A stretch of DNA of 64,000 nt from JBFLXR01 sp040757065 (lineage in GTDB: Bacteria; Pseudomonadota; Gammaproteobacteria; Burkholderiales; Gallionellaceae), in the NCBI GenBank assembly GCA_040757065.1, contig JBFLXR010000007.1, positions 1-64,000 of the forward strand, in the 5' to 3' direction. Below the pieces are notes generated by a model. It saw only the letters and a program-made list of their open reading frames with translations, was not told where the DNA came from and searched no databases. Both the position numbers and the translations under genes were made by a program. Shown here piece by piece: positions 1-9,900 of the stretch; position 1 is the first letter of the stretch; each line of letters starts with the position of its first letter.

Positions 1-77
1 AGGAGAGACCAAAGAGATCGCTGGGTGGCCTGACGCCCTCGGCGTACGCAGCACAACTGGTAGGAAAATCGGTTATA

Positions 78-269
78 TTACCCACGGACTCTAAAGCCCC
101 GTGCTACTGAAAAACGGGGGGACGTCGACACCACACCCCACCACCCAGCCTCGCCCATCGCCTCAGACTTCTCTTTTCTGCTTTTTCCTGCGGCACTCAT
201 GCGATAGGCACCGTACACCACCAGCACGGTCAGCGACGGCAACACTAACAACTCAATCGGGAATTCCAT
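78..269 (-). CDS. Possible small membrane protein (63 aa)
   Basis: I do not recognise this protein. The ATG is preceded by a strong Shine-Dalgarno sequence (AGGAGGGTAT directly upstream), which is the main reason for listing it. The first 22 residues form one hydrophobic helix (MEFPIELLVLPSLTVLVVYG), followed by a basic stretch (GKSRKEK), so a single-pass inner membrane protein with a cytoplasmic tail is predicted. The C-terminal 25 residues look less protein-like. It lies alone, downstream of the tRNA-Thr terminator on the same strand. It could also be a chance reading frame with a fortuitous ribosome binding site. Confidence 0.35.
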   Translation of the reverse strand: MEFPIELLVLPSLTVLVVYGAYRMSAAGKSRKEKSEAMGEAGWWGVVSTSPRFSVARGFRVRG

Positions 270-514
270 ATACCCTCCTAGTCTGATTCATGTCTAATAC
301 GGTAGCAAATACCGTTCCAGCAAAACCGACGTAGAGACAGTGCCTCCGGTCAGGAAGATAGATTAACCCACAAAAATGACAGGGTTATTTCAGGCATATC
401 CAAGAGTTCACGACTTCGACTGACGGGGGAGCGAATACGGGCGGGGCTGTTTACTGAGTTTTCGCAGCACAACTTTGTTGGAAGGAGTAACGGCACCCAT
501 CTGGCACAGCAAAA
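270..514. other. Intergenic region without a convincing gene
   Basis: No open frame here has a plausible start and protein-like composition. A short inverted repeat (ACGGTA/TACCGT around 300-318) lies within the leader of the small gene at 78-269. A 12-base direct repeat, CGCAGCACAACT, occurs at 463-474 and again at 47-58, so the two copies flank the small gene. No known riboswitch or structured RNA was recognised. Confidence 0.5.
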
Positions 515-541
515 ACAAAAAAGCTGGAGAAATTCTCCAGC
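515..541 (-). terminator. Intrinsic terminator of tRNA-Thr
   Basis: Read on the minus strand, an 8-base-pair stem (GCTGGAGA and its complement, 523-541) is followed by a run of six T residues. It begins 12 bases beyond the CCA end of tRNA-Thr on the same strand, as expected for the terminator of a monocistronic tRNA transcript. Confidence 0.8.
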
Positions 542-552
542 ACTTTGATTTT

Positions 553-628
<76 letters not shown>

Positions 629-685
629 ATTCCGGCGCGAATTATAAGCCCTTGGCGGGCAGCGGGCAATTTGAAATCACGCTTA

Positions 686-1762
686 CTACGCGCCGCGCCA
701 GCCGGTTTGGTAGGGCAAGATGTCGAATGGCTGGGAGCGGTCGAATAGGATATTCAGCAAGACTTCGACACTGGCGGTAGCCATCGTGACGCCATAGCGA
801 AAGTGGCCGCTGTTGAGGTAGAGATTTTCGAGGGCGGGATGCCGCCCAATCGTGGGGATGTTGCCGGGCGAGCCGGGGCGCAACCCTGCCCAGTACTGCA
901 TGACGGGCATAGTCTGCAAGGACGGCAGCAAACGCCCGGCGCGTTGTATGAGTTGTTCGCGCACTGCTTCGCTGGTGCTTTTGTCGAAACCGGCGTCTTC
1001 CAGTGTGCTGCCGACCAGCAAATGTCCATCACGGCGTGGGATGAGATACAGCCCGTCTTGCAACGCGATGTGCTGTAGCGGCGGCGCATCGAATTTAAAC
1101 AGCAGCATCTGCCCGCGTATCGGCTTAATTTCGAGTTTCAAGGCATACTCGCCGAGCACTTGGGTACTCCATGCTCCGGCGGTGCAGACGATGCGCTCGG
1201 CGGTATATTCTCCCTGCACGGTTTGCACAGCCTGCACTTTGTCGTGCAACACACGCAAGCCGGTAACAGGACAATTTTCGACGATGCGCCCGCCCAGCAT
1301 TTCGACCCGGCGGCGCAGAGCTTGCAATACCCGCGGGTTGCGCGCCTGGGCGATTTCCGGCAGCAGCAATGCTTCGCCCGCAACACCCGGTAAGGTGTCG
1401 CATGCTTGCACCGTTTGCAGCACAAACCCGTGTCGGGCGCACCAACGCTGCGCCGTCGCCCCATCGAATGGCGGCAAAACCAGCATACCGCTGCGGGTAT
1501 ACTCCGGGTCGATGCCGGTCGCCTCATGCAGCGCAGCGGCCCATGCGCCGAACTGCGCCATGCCGCGACAGGCGAGCCGGGTGACTTCTTCAGGATAATC
1601 CCACGGACACAGCGGAGACAAAATGCCGCCGCCTGCCCAAGAAGATTCGCGCCCGACGGTACCTTGCTCGAGTACTGTCACACGCAAACCTTGTTCGAGC
1701 AGCGCCTGCGCCGTAGCCAGACCGGAAACGCCTGCGCCGATAATCAGTACATCCGCTGCCAT
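686..1762 (-). CDS. thiO: Glycine oxidase ThiO (FAD-dependent)
   Basis: A 358-residue D-amino-acid-oxidase-family flavoprotein. It oxidises glycine to iminoglycine (dehydroglycine), the precursor used for the thiazole ring of thiamine in aerobic bacteria. The N-terminus carries the dinucleotide-binding motif GAGVSG (residues 8-13) in a beta-alpha-beta fold. The C-terminal GHFRYGVTMA segment matches the FAD-contacting motif of ThiO (GHfRnG-like). The length is normal for the family. It lies downstream of ispH on the same strand with an 82-base gap. No other thiamine genes are in the window, so the thi assignment rests on the sequence family and on ThiO being the usual gene in this neighbourhood. 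Confidence 0.85.
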   Translation of the reverse strand: MAADVLIIGAGVSGLATAQALLEQGLRVTVLEQGTVGRESSWAGGGILSPLCPWDYPEEVTRLACRGMAQFGAWAAALHEATGIDPEYTRSGMLVLPPFDGATAQRWCARHGFVLQTVQACDTLPGVAGEALLLPEIAQARNPRVLQALRRRVEMLGGRIVENCPVTGLRVLHDKVQAVQTVQGEYTAERIVCTAGAWSTQVLGEYALKLEIKPIRGQMLLFKFDAPPLQHIALQDGLYLIPRRDGHLLVGSTLEDAGFDKSTSEAVREQLIQRAGRLLPSLQTMPVMQYWAGLRPGSPGNIPTIGRHPALENLYLNSGHFRYGVTMATASVEVLLNILFDRSQPFDILPYQTGWRGA

Positions 1763-1844
1763 GTGTTATCCGGCGCTGCTTCCGCCCGTAGAAAGGTTGG
1801 TACCATCGCCGGCCTCACCATATTCCGCTAAAGCCGGCGCGTAA

Positions 1845-2768
1845 TTAATTCTGCAATGCCTTGGGCAAAGCGAATACGACGTTTTCTTCGATACCGCTCA
1901 GCTCAGTCACCTGCTGCGCCCCAAAAGATTTGATGCGTTCGACCACGCCCTGCACCAGCAACTCCGGCGCCGATGCGCCCGCAGTAATGCCGACATGTTG
2001 CTTACCGACAAACCACGCGGCCTGCAAATCGTCCGCAGTATCCACCAGATAGGCATCCACGCCGCCCTTTTTCGCCACTTCGCGCAGACGGTTGGAGTTG
2101 GAACTATTTGGCGAGCCGACCACCACGACCACATCGCACTGCCCGGCCATGGTCTTTACCGCATCCTGACGGTTTTGAGTGGCATAGCAAATATCGTCCT
2201 TACGCGGGCCGACGATCGTCGGGAAACGCGCCTTCAACGCCTGTATCACTGCGCTGGCATCGTCCACCGACAGAGTCGTTTGCGTCACAAACGCCAGATT
2301 ATCGGGATTACGCACTTGCAGTTTTTCGACATCGGCAGGCGACTCGACCAGATACATCCAGCCTTCGGCTTGCCCCATCGTGCCCTCTACTTCAGGGTGT
2401 CCGGCATGGCCGATCATCACCACCTCTTTGCCCGCCGCCAACAGACGTACCACTTCCAAATGCACTTTGGTTACCAGCGGACAAGTCGCGTCGAATACGG
2501 TCAGGTTGCGCGCTTCGGCCTCGCGACGCACCGCTTGCGGCACCCCGTGCGCACTGAACACCAAGATACTGCCGGCCGGCACTTCGTTCAAATCTTCGAT
2601 AAAGATCGCGCCTTTGGCGCGCAGATTGTCCACCACGTATTTGTTATGCACCACTTCGTGGCGCACGTACACCGGCGCACCGTGCAGCGCCAGCACGCGC
2701 TCGACAATCGCAATCGCGCGATCCACCCCGGCGCAGAACCCGCGCGGATTCGCCAGCATAATGTTCAT
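1845..2768 (-). CDS. ispH: 4-hydroxy-3-methylbut-2-enyl diphosphate reductase (IspH)
   Basis: The last enzyme of the MEP isoprenoid pathway. It is a cytoplasmic [4Fe-4S] enzyme that converts HMBPP to IPP and DMAPP. The N-terminal LANPRGFCAGVDRAI carries the first cluster Cys (residue 12). The other cluster cysteines lie in FDATCPLVTKVH and DDICYATQNRQ, and HEVVHN and GSPNSSNS are substrate-binding motifs. I chose the ATG at 2768, giving MNIMLANPRG (307 aa), because it overlaps the lspA stop as ATGA. An upstream in-frame ATG at 2804 would add 12 residues inside lspA. It is the fourth gene of the ribF-ileS-lspA-ispH run, which is tightly overlapped and clearly co-transcribed. Confidence 0.95.
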   Translation of the reverse strand: MNIMLANPRGFCAGVDRAIAIVERVLALHGAPVYVRHEVVHNKYVVDNLRAKGAIFIEDLNEVPAGSILVFSAHGVPQAVRREAEARNLTVFDATCPLVTKVHLEVVRLLAAGKEVVMIGHAGHPEVEGTMGQAEGWMYLVESPADVEKLQVRNPDNLAFVTQTTLSVDDASAVIQALKARFPTIVGPRKDDICYATQNRQDAVKTMAGQCDVVVVVGSPNSSNSNRLREVAKKGGVDAYLVDTADDLQAAWFVGKQHVGITAGASAPELLVQGVVERIKSFGAQQVTELSGIEENVVFALPKALQN

Positions 2769-3235
2769 CAGGTCTTCTCCTTGGGATTTTTGAAGCTGTC
2801 CCACAGCATCAGCGCCGCGCCGACGGTAATGCCGGAATCCGCCACGTTAAAGGCCGGAAAGTAATGTTCCTGCCAGTGAAACAACAAGAAATCGACCACA
2901 TGACCATAGGCCATGCGGTCGATCAGATTACCGAGCGCGCCGCCGAGAATTAGCGCCAGTGCCGCGCAAAACAGCTTTTGTTCGCTATGTTTGCGCAACA
3001 AAGCGACGATCCACACCGATGCGATGACCGCAATCGCACTGAACAGCCACCGCTGCCAACCGTCGGCATCGTTCAAGAAACTGAATGCCGCTCCGCGATT
3101 ATGCGCCAGCGTCAAGCCGAAGAAAGGCGTCAACTCAACGACTTCGCCCAGCACCAGACGCGCGGTAATCGCGCTCTTGGTTAACTGATCGAGCACGATC
3201 ACCAACCCCGCCAGCCCCAGCCAGCGGTTAGGCAT
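2768..3235 (-). CDS. lspA: Lipoprotein signal peptidase (LspA)
   Basis: A 155-residue inner-membrane aspartyl protease that cleaves the signal peptide of prolipoproteins after lipidation of the conserved Cys. Four hydrophobic helices are visible. The two catalytic Asp motifs are present: GNLIDRMAYGHVVDFL and FNVADSGIT. The N-terminal VLDQLTKSAI and the AHNRGAAFSFL segment are also typical. The start at 3235 (MPNRWLGL) overlaps the end of ileS by 8 bases and gives the family-typical length; the longer upstream frame reads through ileS. Its substrates in this window include the outer membrane factor at 11228, the CzcB-like adaptor and the GH113-like protein. Confidence 0.95.
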   Translation of the reverse strand: MPNRWLGLAGLVIVLDQLTKSAITARLVLGEVVELTPFFGLTLAHNRGAAFSFLNDADGWQRWLFSAIAVIASVWIVALLRKHSEQKLFCAALALILGGALGNLIDRMAYGHVVDFLLFHWQEHYFPAFNVADSGITVGAALMLWDSFKNPKEKT

Positions 3236-6020
3236 GTTTGCGCACCTCGCCGTCGCCGTATAAGTTCGACACGCAGCGGCCGCACAAAGTCGCATGCTGC
3301 GCCGACACCCCAACATCGGAACGGTAATGCCAGCAGCGTTCGCATTTTTTTTGTGTGCTGGGGATAACTGAAATTGCCTCATCATTTCTTATGTCAGTGG
3401 CTTCTTCTAGACACACGCTTGATACGATAAAAATATATTTTAAATCTTGACCAAACCTTGCAAGTCTCTGATAGTTCATCCCAAAAGCCTTAATATACAA
3501 CTCTGCTTGCAAAGTTGACCCTAACTCTCCCGCAGCCCGAAGAGCTTCAATCTGCTTATTCACAAACTCCTTATCTGAACGAATTAGTCTCCAATCATTA
3601 GTAGTATCAGTAGACAATCCGTGTTCTGGCAGATCGTACCAGACTTGCTCGAAAATGCTTTGCTCGGCATTGCCGCCGAGTACTGTCCAAACCTCCTCGC
3701 CGGTAAAGCTCAGAATCGGCGACATCAGACGCACCAGCGCCTGCGTAATGTGATACAGCGCATTTTGCGCGGAACGGCGCGCCGCCGACTGTTCGCCGGA
3801 GGTGTATAGCCGGTCTTTCAGAATATCCAGATAGAAACCGCCTAAATCTTCCGAACAGAAGTTTTGCAGCTTTTGCACCACCAAGTGGAACTCGTAGCGG
3901 TCATAGTCTGCCGTAACCTCGGCCTGTAAGCTGCGCGTCAGGGCGAGCGCATAGCGGTCGATTTCCAGCCAATCCGCCACCGGCATCGCATGACGCGCAT
4001 GGTCGTAATCGGCAATATTCGCCAGCAAGAAACGCAAGGTATTGCGGATACGGCGGTAAGCATCGGTCACGCGTTTGAGAATTTCTTCCGACAGCGACAT
4101 TTCGCCGGAATAATCGGTCGAGGCCACCCACAGGCGCAACATGTCCGCGCCGAGTTTATTGCAGATGTCTTGCGGCTCGATGCCGTTGCCGCGCGACTTC
4201 GACATCTTGTAGCCCTTCTCGTCCACGGTAAAACCGTGGGTCAGCAGTTGCTTGTACGGCGCACGTCCGTCGATGGCGCAGCCGGTCAGCAAGGAGGACT
4301 GGAACCAGCCGCGGTGCTGGTCGGAACCTTCCAGATACAAGTCCGCCGGATAATTCAATTCTTCGCGGTCGCGCAGCACGGCAAAGTGTGTCGCACCCGA
4401 ATCAAACCAAACGTCCAGGGTATCGCTCAGCTTTTTATATTGTGCTGCCTCTTCGCCCAACAATTCCGTTGCATCCAGCGAGAACCACGCTTCAATGCCC
4501 TGCTGTTCGACGCGTTGCGCCACCGCCTCGATCAGCTCCAGCGTACGCGGATGCAACTGCCCGGTTTCCTTGTGCAGGAACAACGGCATCGGCACGCCCC
4601 AGTTGCGCTGGCGCGACACGCACCAATCCGGACGGTTGCGGATCATCGCTTCCAGACGCGCCCGCCCCCATGCCGGGAAAAACTCGGTGGCATCCACCGC
4701 CCGGTTCGCCAGATCGCGCAAAGTCGTTTGCGTGCTTTCAGCGTGCTGCTCCATACCGATAAACCACTGCGGTGTAGAACGGAAAATAATCGGGGTTTTG
4801 TGCCGCCAGCAATGCGGGTAGCTGTGCTTCAGCTTTTCCTGACGCAGCAAATGACCGCTGGCTTGCAGCGTTTCCAACACAACAGGATTGGCCTGCCAAA
4901 CCGAAAGTCCGCCGACCAGCGGGATGCTGGCGAAGAACTTGCCGTCGTCGCCGACCGGGTTGTCGTTCGGCAAATCGTATTTTTGGCCGACGAAATAGTC
5001 GTCCAGACCGTGCGCCGGAGCAGTATGCACCAAGCCGGTACCGGAATCTGCCGTCACGTGCTCGCCGCAAATGACCGGGACGATGCGATCATAGAACGGG
5101 TGCTGCAACGGCAGCATCTCCAGTGCTGCGCCCTTGCACACGCCGACAGTCGCCGCACCTTCGGTCAGTTCGTAGCGCGTCAGTGCAGCTTCCGCCAATT
5201 CGCTGGCCAGAATCAAATAGCCCTTAGTAGTATGAATCAGGCGATATTCGAACTCCGGATGAACGCTCACCGCCTGATTGGCGGGCAGCGTCCACGGCGT
5301 GGTCGTCCAGATCACCGCATAGGCCTTGGCCTCGCCCGATAGCGAGATGCCGAAAGCCTTTTCCAGCGCATGTTTATCCTTAACTTCGAAGCCGACGTCG
5401 ATGGCTGGCGATGTTTTGTCTTCGTATTCCACCTCGGCCTCGGCCAGCGCCGAGCCGCAGTCCAGACACCAGTTCACCGGCTTGCGCCCCTGATACAGAT
5501 AACCGCGCTCCAGAATCTTGCCGAGCGCACGGATAATATCGGCCTCGGTTTGGAAATTCATGGTCAGATAGGGACGATCCCAATCGCCCAGCACGCCGAG
5601 TCGGATAAAGTCTTTTTTCTGCTTTTCCACTTGCACTGCGGCATATTCACGGCACAATTCGCGGAAACGCGCCGCCGGAATGTCCTTGCCGTGCTGCTTT
5701 TCCACCTGCAACTCAATCGGCAAACCGTGGCAATCCCAGCCGGGGACATACGGCGCATCGAAACCTGCCAGCGTTTTGCTCTTAACGATAATGTCTTTCA
5801 GCACCTTATTCACCGCATGGCCGAGGTGAATATCTCCGTTCGCATACGGCGGGCCGTCGTGCAGAATAAACTTGGGACGCCCCTTGCTCGCCGCACGGAT
5901 GCGTTGATAGCGCCCTTGCGCCTGCCACTGCGCCAGCATTTGCGGCTCGCGCTTGGCAAGATCGCCGCGCATCGGAAACGACGTATCGGGAAGGTTCAGG
6001 GTATCTTTGTAATCAGCCAT
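3228..6020 (-). CDS. ileS: Isoleucyl-tRNA synthetase (IleS)
   Basis: A class I aminoacyl-tRNA synthetase of 930 residues, the bacterial size. The HIGH-type signature is in PPYANGDIHLGHAVNK, the KMSKS loop is in GYKMSKSRGNGIEP, and the C-terminal zinc site has CERCWHY and CGRC. The editing domain lies between them. It overlaps ribF by 8 bases and lspA by 8 bases. Oddity: the segment encoding residues about 807-887 (3361-3600) has only about 39% GC (93 of 240 bases counted) against about 60% in the adjacent part of the gene, with AT-ending codons unlike the rest. The frame is intact and all functional motifs remain. The patch may come from recombination with a distant allele. Confidence 0.97.
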   Translation of the reverse strand: MADYKDTLNLPDTSFPMRGDLAKREPQMLAQWQAQGRYQRIRAASKGRPKFILHDGPPYANGDIHLGHAVNKVLKDIIVKSKTLAGFDAPYVPGWDCHGLPIELQVEKQHGKDIPAARFRELCREYAAVQVEKQKKDFIRLGVLGDWDRPYLTMNFQTEADIIRALGKILERGYLYQGRKPVNWCLDCGSALAEAEVEYEDKTSPAIDVGFEVKDKHALEKAFGISLSGEAKAYAVIWTTTPWTLPANQAVSVHPEFEYRLIHTTKGYLILASELAEAALTRYELTEGAATVGVCKGAALEMLPLQHPFYDRIVPVICGEHVTADSGTGLVHTAPAHGLDDYFVGQKYDLPNDNPVGDDGKFFASIPLVGGLSVWQANPVVLETLQASGHLLRQEKLKHSYPHCWRHKTPIIFRSTPQWFIGMEQHAESTQTTLRDLANRAVDATEFFPAWGRARLEAMIRNRPDWCVSRQRNWGVPMPLFLHKETGQLHPRTLELIEAVAQRVEQQGIEAWFSLDATELLGEEAAQYKKLSDTLDVWFDSGATHFAVLRDREELNYPADLYLEGSDQHRGWFQSSLLTGCAIDGRAPYKQLLTHGFTVDEKGYKMSKSRGNGIEPQDICNKLGADMLRLWVASTDYSGEMSLSEEILKRVTDAYRRIRNTLRFLLANIADYDHARHAMPVADWLEIDRYALALTRSLQAEVTADYDRYEFHLVVQKLQNFCSEDLGGFYLDILKDRLYTSGEQSAARRSAQNALYHITQALVRLMSPILSFTGEEVWTVLGGNAEQSIFEQVWYDLPEHGLSTDTTNDWRLIRSDKEFVNKQIEALRAAGELGSTLQAELYIKAFGMNYQRLARFGQDLKYIFIVSSVCLEEATDIRNDEAISVIPSTQKKCERCWHYRSDVGVSAQHATLCGRCVSNLYGDGEVRKHA

Positions 6021-6939
6021 GTTGTTTCAACCACTGTTTGGCGCTATCGACATCGAGCGCGATTTGTTTGATTAAAGCCTGCACGTCGGGAAACTTCATC
6101 TCGTCGCGCAACTTGTGCAAGAATTCCACCCGCAGGTGTTTGCCGTAAATTTTTTCCGCAAAATCGAACAGATGCACTTCCAGCACGGGCTTGCCGTTCG
6201 CCTGAACGGTCGGGCGCACACCCAAACTGGCCGCACCGTCGATAGCCGAACCGCCTTCCAGATAAGCGCGCACCGCAAACACGCCGATCAGCGGCGGACG
6301 ATTATGTTTCATTTGGATATTCGCCGTCGGGAAACCGAGTCCGCTGCCTAAACCATCGCCGTGCTCGACATGGCCGCTGATACTGTAGGGTCGCCCCAGA
6401 AAGCGTTCCGCCGCGCGCAAATTACCCTCTGCCAGCGCCGTGCGCACCGCCGTGCTGGATACCCGGATGCCGGACTGCAACACGCTGTGCATCGCGGCAA
6501 CTTGGAATCCCTTCTGTTCGGCAATTTTTTCCATTAACGCAAAATCGCCGCTGCGCCCCCTACCGAAGCGGAAATCGTCGCCGATCAGCACAAACTTTGC
6601 ATTCAACCGATCACACAACGCATGGATAAAATCCGTCGCGCTCATTTGCGCAAAACTCTCGTCGAAACGGCATACCTGCACGCGATCGATACCCATTTCA
6701 GCAAAACGCTCCAGCTTCTCGCGCAAATTCGTCAGGCGCACCGGCGCAGTGTCCGGCGAGAAAAATTCGCGCGGATGCGGCTCGAACACGACCACGGCCG
6801 TCTGCAAGCCGCGCGCGCCGGCCTCTTCGCGCAAGCGTTGCAGCAAAGATTGATGGCCGCGATGCACGCCATCGAAATTTCCGATGGTCAGTGCAAGCGG
6901 TTGATGGTCGGGGGAATGAAATCCGCGCAGAATCAGCAT
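6013..6939 (-). CDS. ribF: Bifunctional riboflavin kinase/FAD synthetase (RibF)
   Basis: A 308-residue bifunctional enzyme that phosphorylates riboflavin to FMN and adenylylates FMN to FAD. The N-terminal nucleotidyltransferase domain shows TIGNFDGVHRGHQSLL (residues about 17-32) and LIGDDFRFGRGRSGD. The C-terminal riboflavin kinase domain shows GLGFPTANI and the LEVHLFDF segment. It is the first gene of the run ribF-ileS-lspA-ispH and overlaps ileS by 8 bases, an order common across proteobacteria. A 52-base gap separates it from the efflux pump gene that ends upstream of it on the same strand, so its promoter should lie in 6940-6991. Confidence 0.95.
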   Translation of the reverse strand: MLILRGFHSPDHQPLALTIGNFDGVHRGHQSLLQRLREEAGARGLQTAVVVFEPHPREFFSPDTAPVRLTNLREKLERFAEMGIDRVQVCRFDESFAQMSATDFIHALCDRLNAKFVLIGDDFRFGRGRSGDFALMEKIAEQKGFQVAAMHSVLQSGIRVSSTAVRTALAEGNLRAAERFLGRPYSISGHVEHGDGLGSGLGFPTANIQMKHNRPPLIGVFAVRAYLEGGSAIDGAASLGVRPTVQANGKPVLEVHLFDFAEKIYGKHLRVEFLHKLRDEMKFPDVQALIKQIALDVDSAKQWLKQHG

Positions 6940-6991
6940 ACGCGCGGATTATACCGCGAGTTCGGCCTGCGTCCCAAGCCGAACGCCTCTG

Positions 6992-9900
6992 TCACGCTTC
7001 GCGGTGCGCCAGTTTCTTGAATTTCGCAAACAAATCGTCCACGTAGGTAAAGACCACCGGCACCACGAACAAACTCAGCAGCGTGGACGTAATCAAACCG
7101 CCGATCACCGCCGTCGCCATCGGCGCACGGAAGCTGGGGTCAGAGCCGAAGCCCATCGCAATCGGCAGCATCCCCGCACCCATCGCAATGGTCGTCATCA
7201 CAATCGGACGGGCGCGCTTATGGCAAGCATCCAGCAAGGCCTCGAAGCGCGCCATGCCGTGATCGCGCCGCGCTACGATGGCATACTCCACCAGCAAGAT
7301 CGAGTTCTTGGTCACGATCCCCATCAGCATCAGCAAACCGATCAACGACGGCATGGAAAAACTACTGTGTGTCAGCAGCAAGGCCACGAACGCTCCGCCG
7401 ATGGAGAACGGCAACGCAGCCAAAATCGTCACCGGCTGCAAGAAATCCTTGAACAGCAACACCAGCACGATATAGACGCACATCACGCCGGTCAGCATCG
7501 CCAACCCGAAACTGCCGAACAGCTCCTGCATGCGCTCGGCATCGCCCGATTCGGCGCGCTTTACGCCGGACGGCAATGCCGTCAGGCTCGGCAGCTTGTT
7601 CGCTTCGGCGAATACATCGCCGAGCTGACGTCCGTTCAGTTCGGCATTGATCGTGACCGTACGGCTGCGATCCAGACGATCGATCTGTGCCGAACCGCTG
7701 CTCAGGGTAATGTCCGCCACATTGCCCAGCGGCACGAATCCTTCTTTGCCGCGTACCGGCAACCGGGAAATAGACTCCAGCTCCTGACGAGCCGACTCCG
7801 GCATTTGTACCCGGATCGGTACCTGACGCTGCGGTAAGTTCAGCTTAGCCAGCGCCGCGCTGTAATCGCCCGCCGTAGCCACCCGCACCGTTTCGCCCAC
7901 GCTTTCCGCCGTCACGCCGAGATCGGCCATACGGGCAAAATCGGGCCGGATACTGACTTCGGGCCGCACCAAACTGGCCGACGAGGAAATGTTCCCCAAG
8001 CCCGGAATCGTGCGCAAATCGCGCTCGACATTGCGCGCTGCCGTCGCCAGCACCGCCGCATCCTCGCCGGAGAGCGTCAATTGCAACTTCTCGCCGCTGT
8101 CGCCGGTGCCGACCGTCACCCGCGCACCGGCCAGATTTTGCAAGCGCTGACGAATATCCACCTCGATCTCGCTCTGCTTGCGCTTACGCTCGGTACGATG
8201 CACCAGCGTAATAGTCAGATTCGCCTTGCGCAGACTGCCCTCCGCTCCGGCAGAAAACATATCGCCGCTCGCCCCGCGCCCCACGGCGGTAAACACCTCC
8301 CGCACTTCGGGAATTTGCTGGATCAGCACGCGCGCCTGTTCCGCTGCGGCCCGCGCTTGTTCCAATGTGCTGCCTGGCTGCAATTCCAGCGCAGCTTGTG
8401 TCAAACCGCGATCCGCCGCCGGAATAAAGCCGGTCGGCAACAACGGAATCAGCATCAGCGAACCGACGAAAAACGCCACCGCCATCAGCGAGGTTTTAAA
8501 ACGGTTATCCAGACACCAGCGCGCCCAGCCGAGATAGCGCGGCATCAATTTACCTTCCGGCACTTCCGTTGTATTCGGTTTCAGCATGTATGCCGCCATC
8601 ATCGGCGTCAGCAGCCGCGCCACCACCAGCGATGCCATGATCGCCAGCGCAGCCGTCCAGCCGAATTGCTTGAAGAACTTGCCGGGAATCCCGCTCATAA
8701 ACGCAGTCGGCAAAAATACTGACACCAGTGTGAAAGTGGTCGCCACCACCGCCAGCCCGATTTCGTTGCTGGCTTCCAGCGCTGCTTCGTAAGGCGACTT
8801 GCCCATGTGCAAGTGGCGCACGATGTTTTCGATTTCCACAATCGCATCGTCCACCAAAATCCCCACCACCAGCGCCAGAGAAAGCAGCGTCACGGTATTC
8901 AGCGTAAAACCGAAATACTGCATGCCGATGAAGGTCGGAATCACCGACAACGGCAGCGCCGCCGCTGACACGAAGGTAGCCCGCCCATCGCGCAAGAACC
9001 ACCAGACCACGATCACTGCCAGCAAAGCACCTTCATACAAGAGATGCATTGAGCCATCGAAATTTTCCTGCACAATATCTGCAGAATTAAAAGCCTCGGC
9101 AATTTGTAAATGCGGGTGTTCCCGATTCAGTTTCTCAACTGCGGCACGCACCGCCTTGGCTACCCCGATTTCGCTACTGCCTTTGCTGCGGGTAATTTCG
9201 AACGCGATCACCGGCTTGCCGTTCAGCAACGCATACGACTTGCGCTTGCTTTCCCGGTCAGTCACCTCGGCCAACTGATCCAGCCGGAAATGCCGTCCGT
9301 CCTGCAAAGCAATGTCCATCGCACCCAGTTCAGGGGCGGTATTCACCGTGCCGAGCGTACGCACCGATTGTTCGCTGCCGCCCAGATCGGCCTGACCGCC
9401 GGAGGACTCCTGCTGTACTTTCCGGATCTGATGGGAAATATCTGCCATCGATACATTCAGTGCTTGTATCTTCACCGGATCGATTTCCACCCGGATCTCG
9501 CGATCCACGCCGCCGACGCGCGCCACCTTACCGACCCCGTCGATTGACAACAGTGCCTTCGACACATCGTTATCGATGAACCAAGAAATATCCTGCTCAT
9601 CCATCCGGTCGGAAGCGATGCTATAGGTCAGAATCGGCCGCCCCGAGGTGTTGACCTTGGAGATGACCGGCTCTTTCATATCGCTCGGCAACTCGGAACG
9701 AATGCGGCTGATCGCATCGCGCACGTCGTTCACCGCCTCGTTGCTGTCTTTCTCCAGATTGAATTCGACAGAAATGTCCGCCGAGCCGTCGCGAATCGAC
9801 GAATAAATGTGCTTAACCATGCCGAGGCTGGCGACTGAATTCTCGATCTTGCGAGCCACTTCGGTTTCCATCTGCACCGGCGCAGCCCCCTCCAGCGTAG

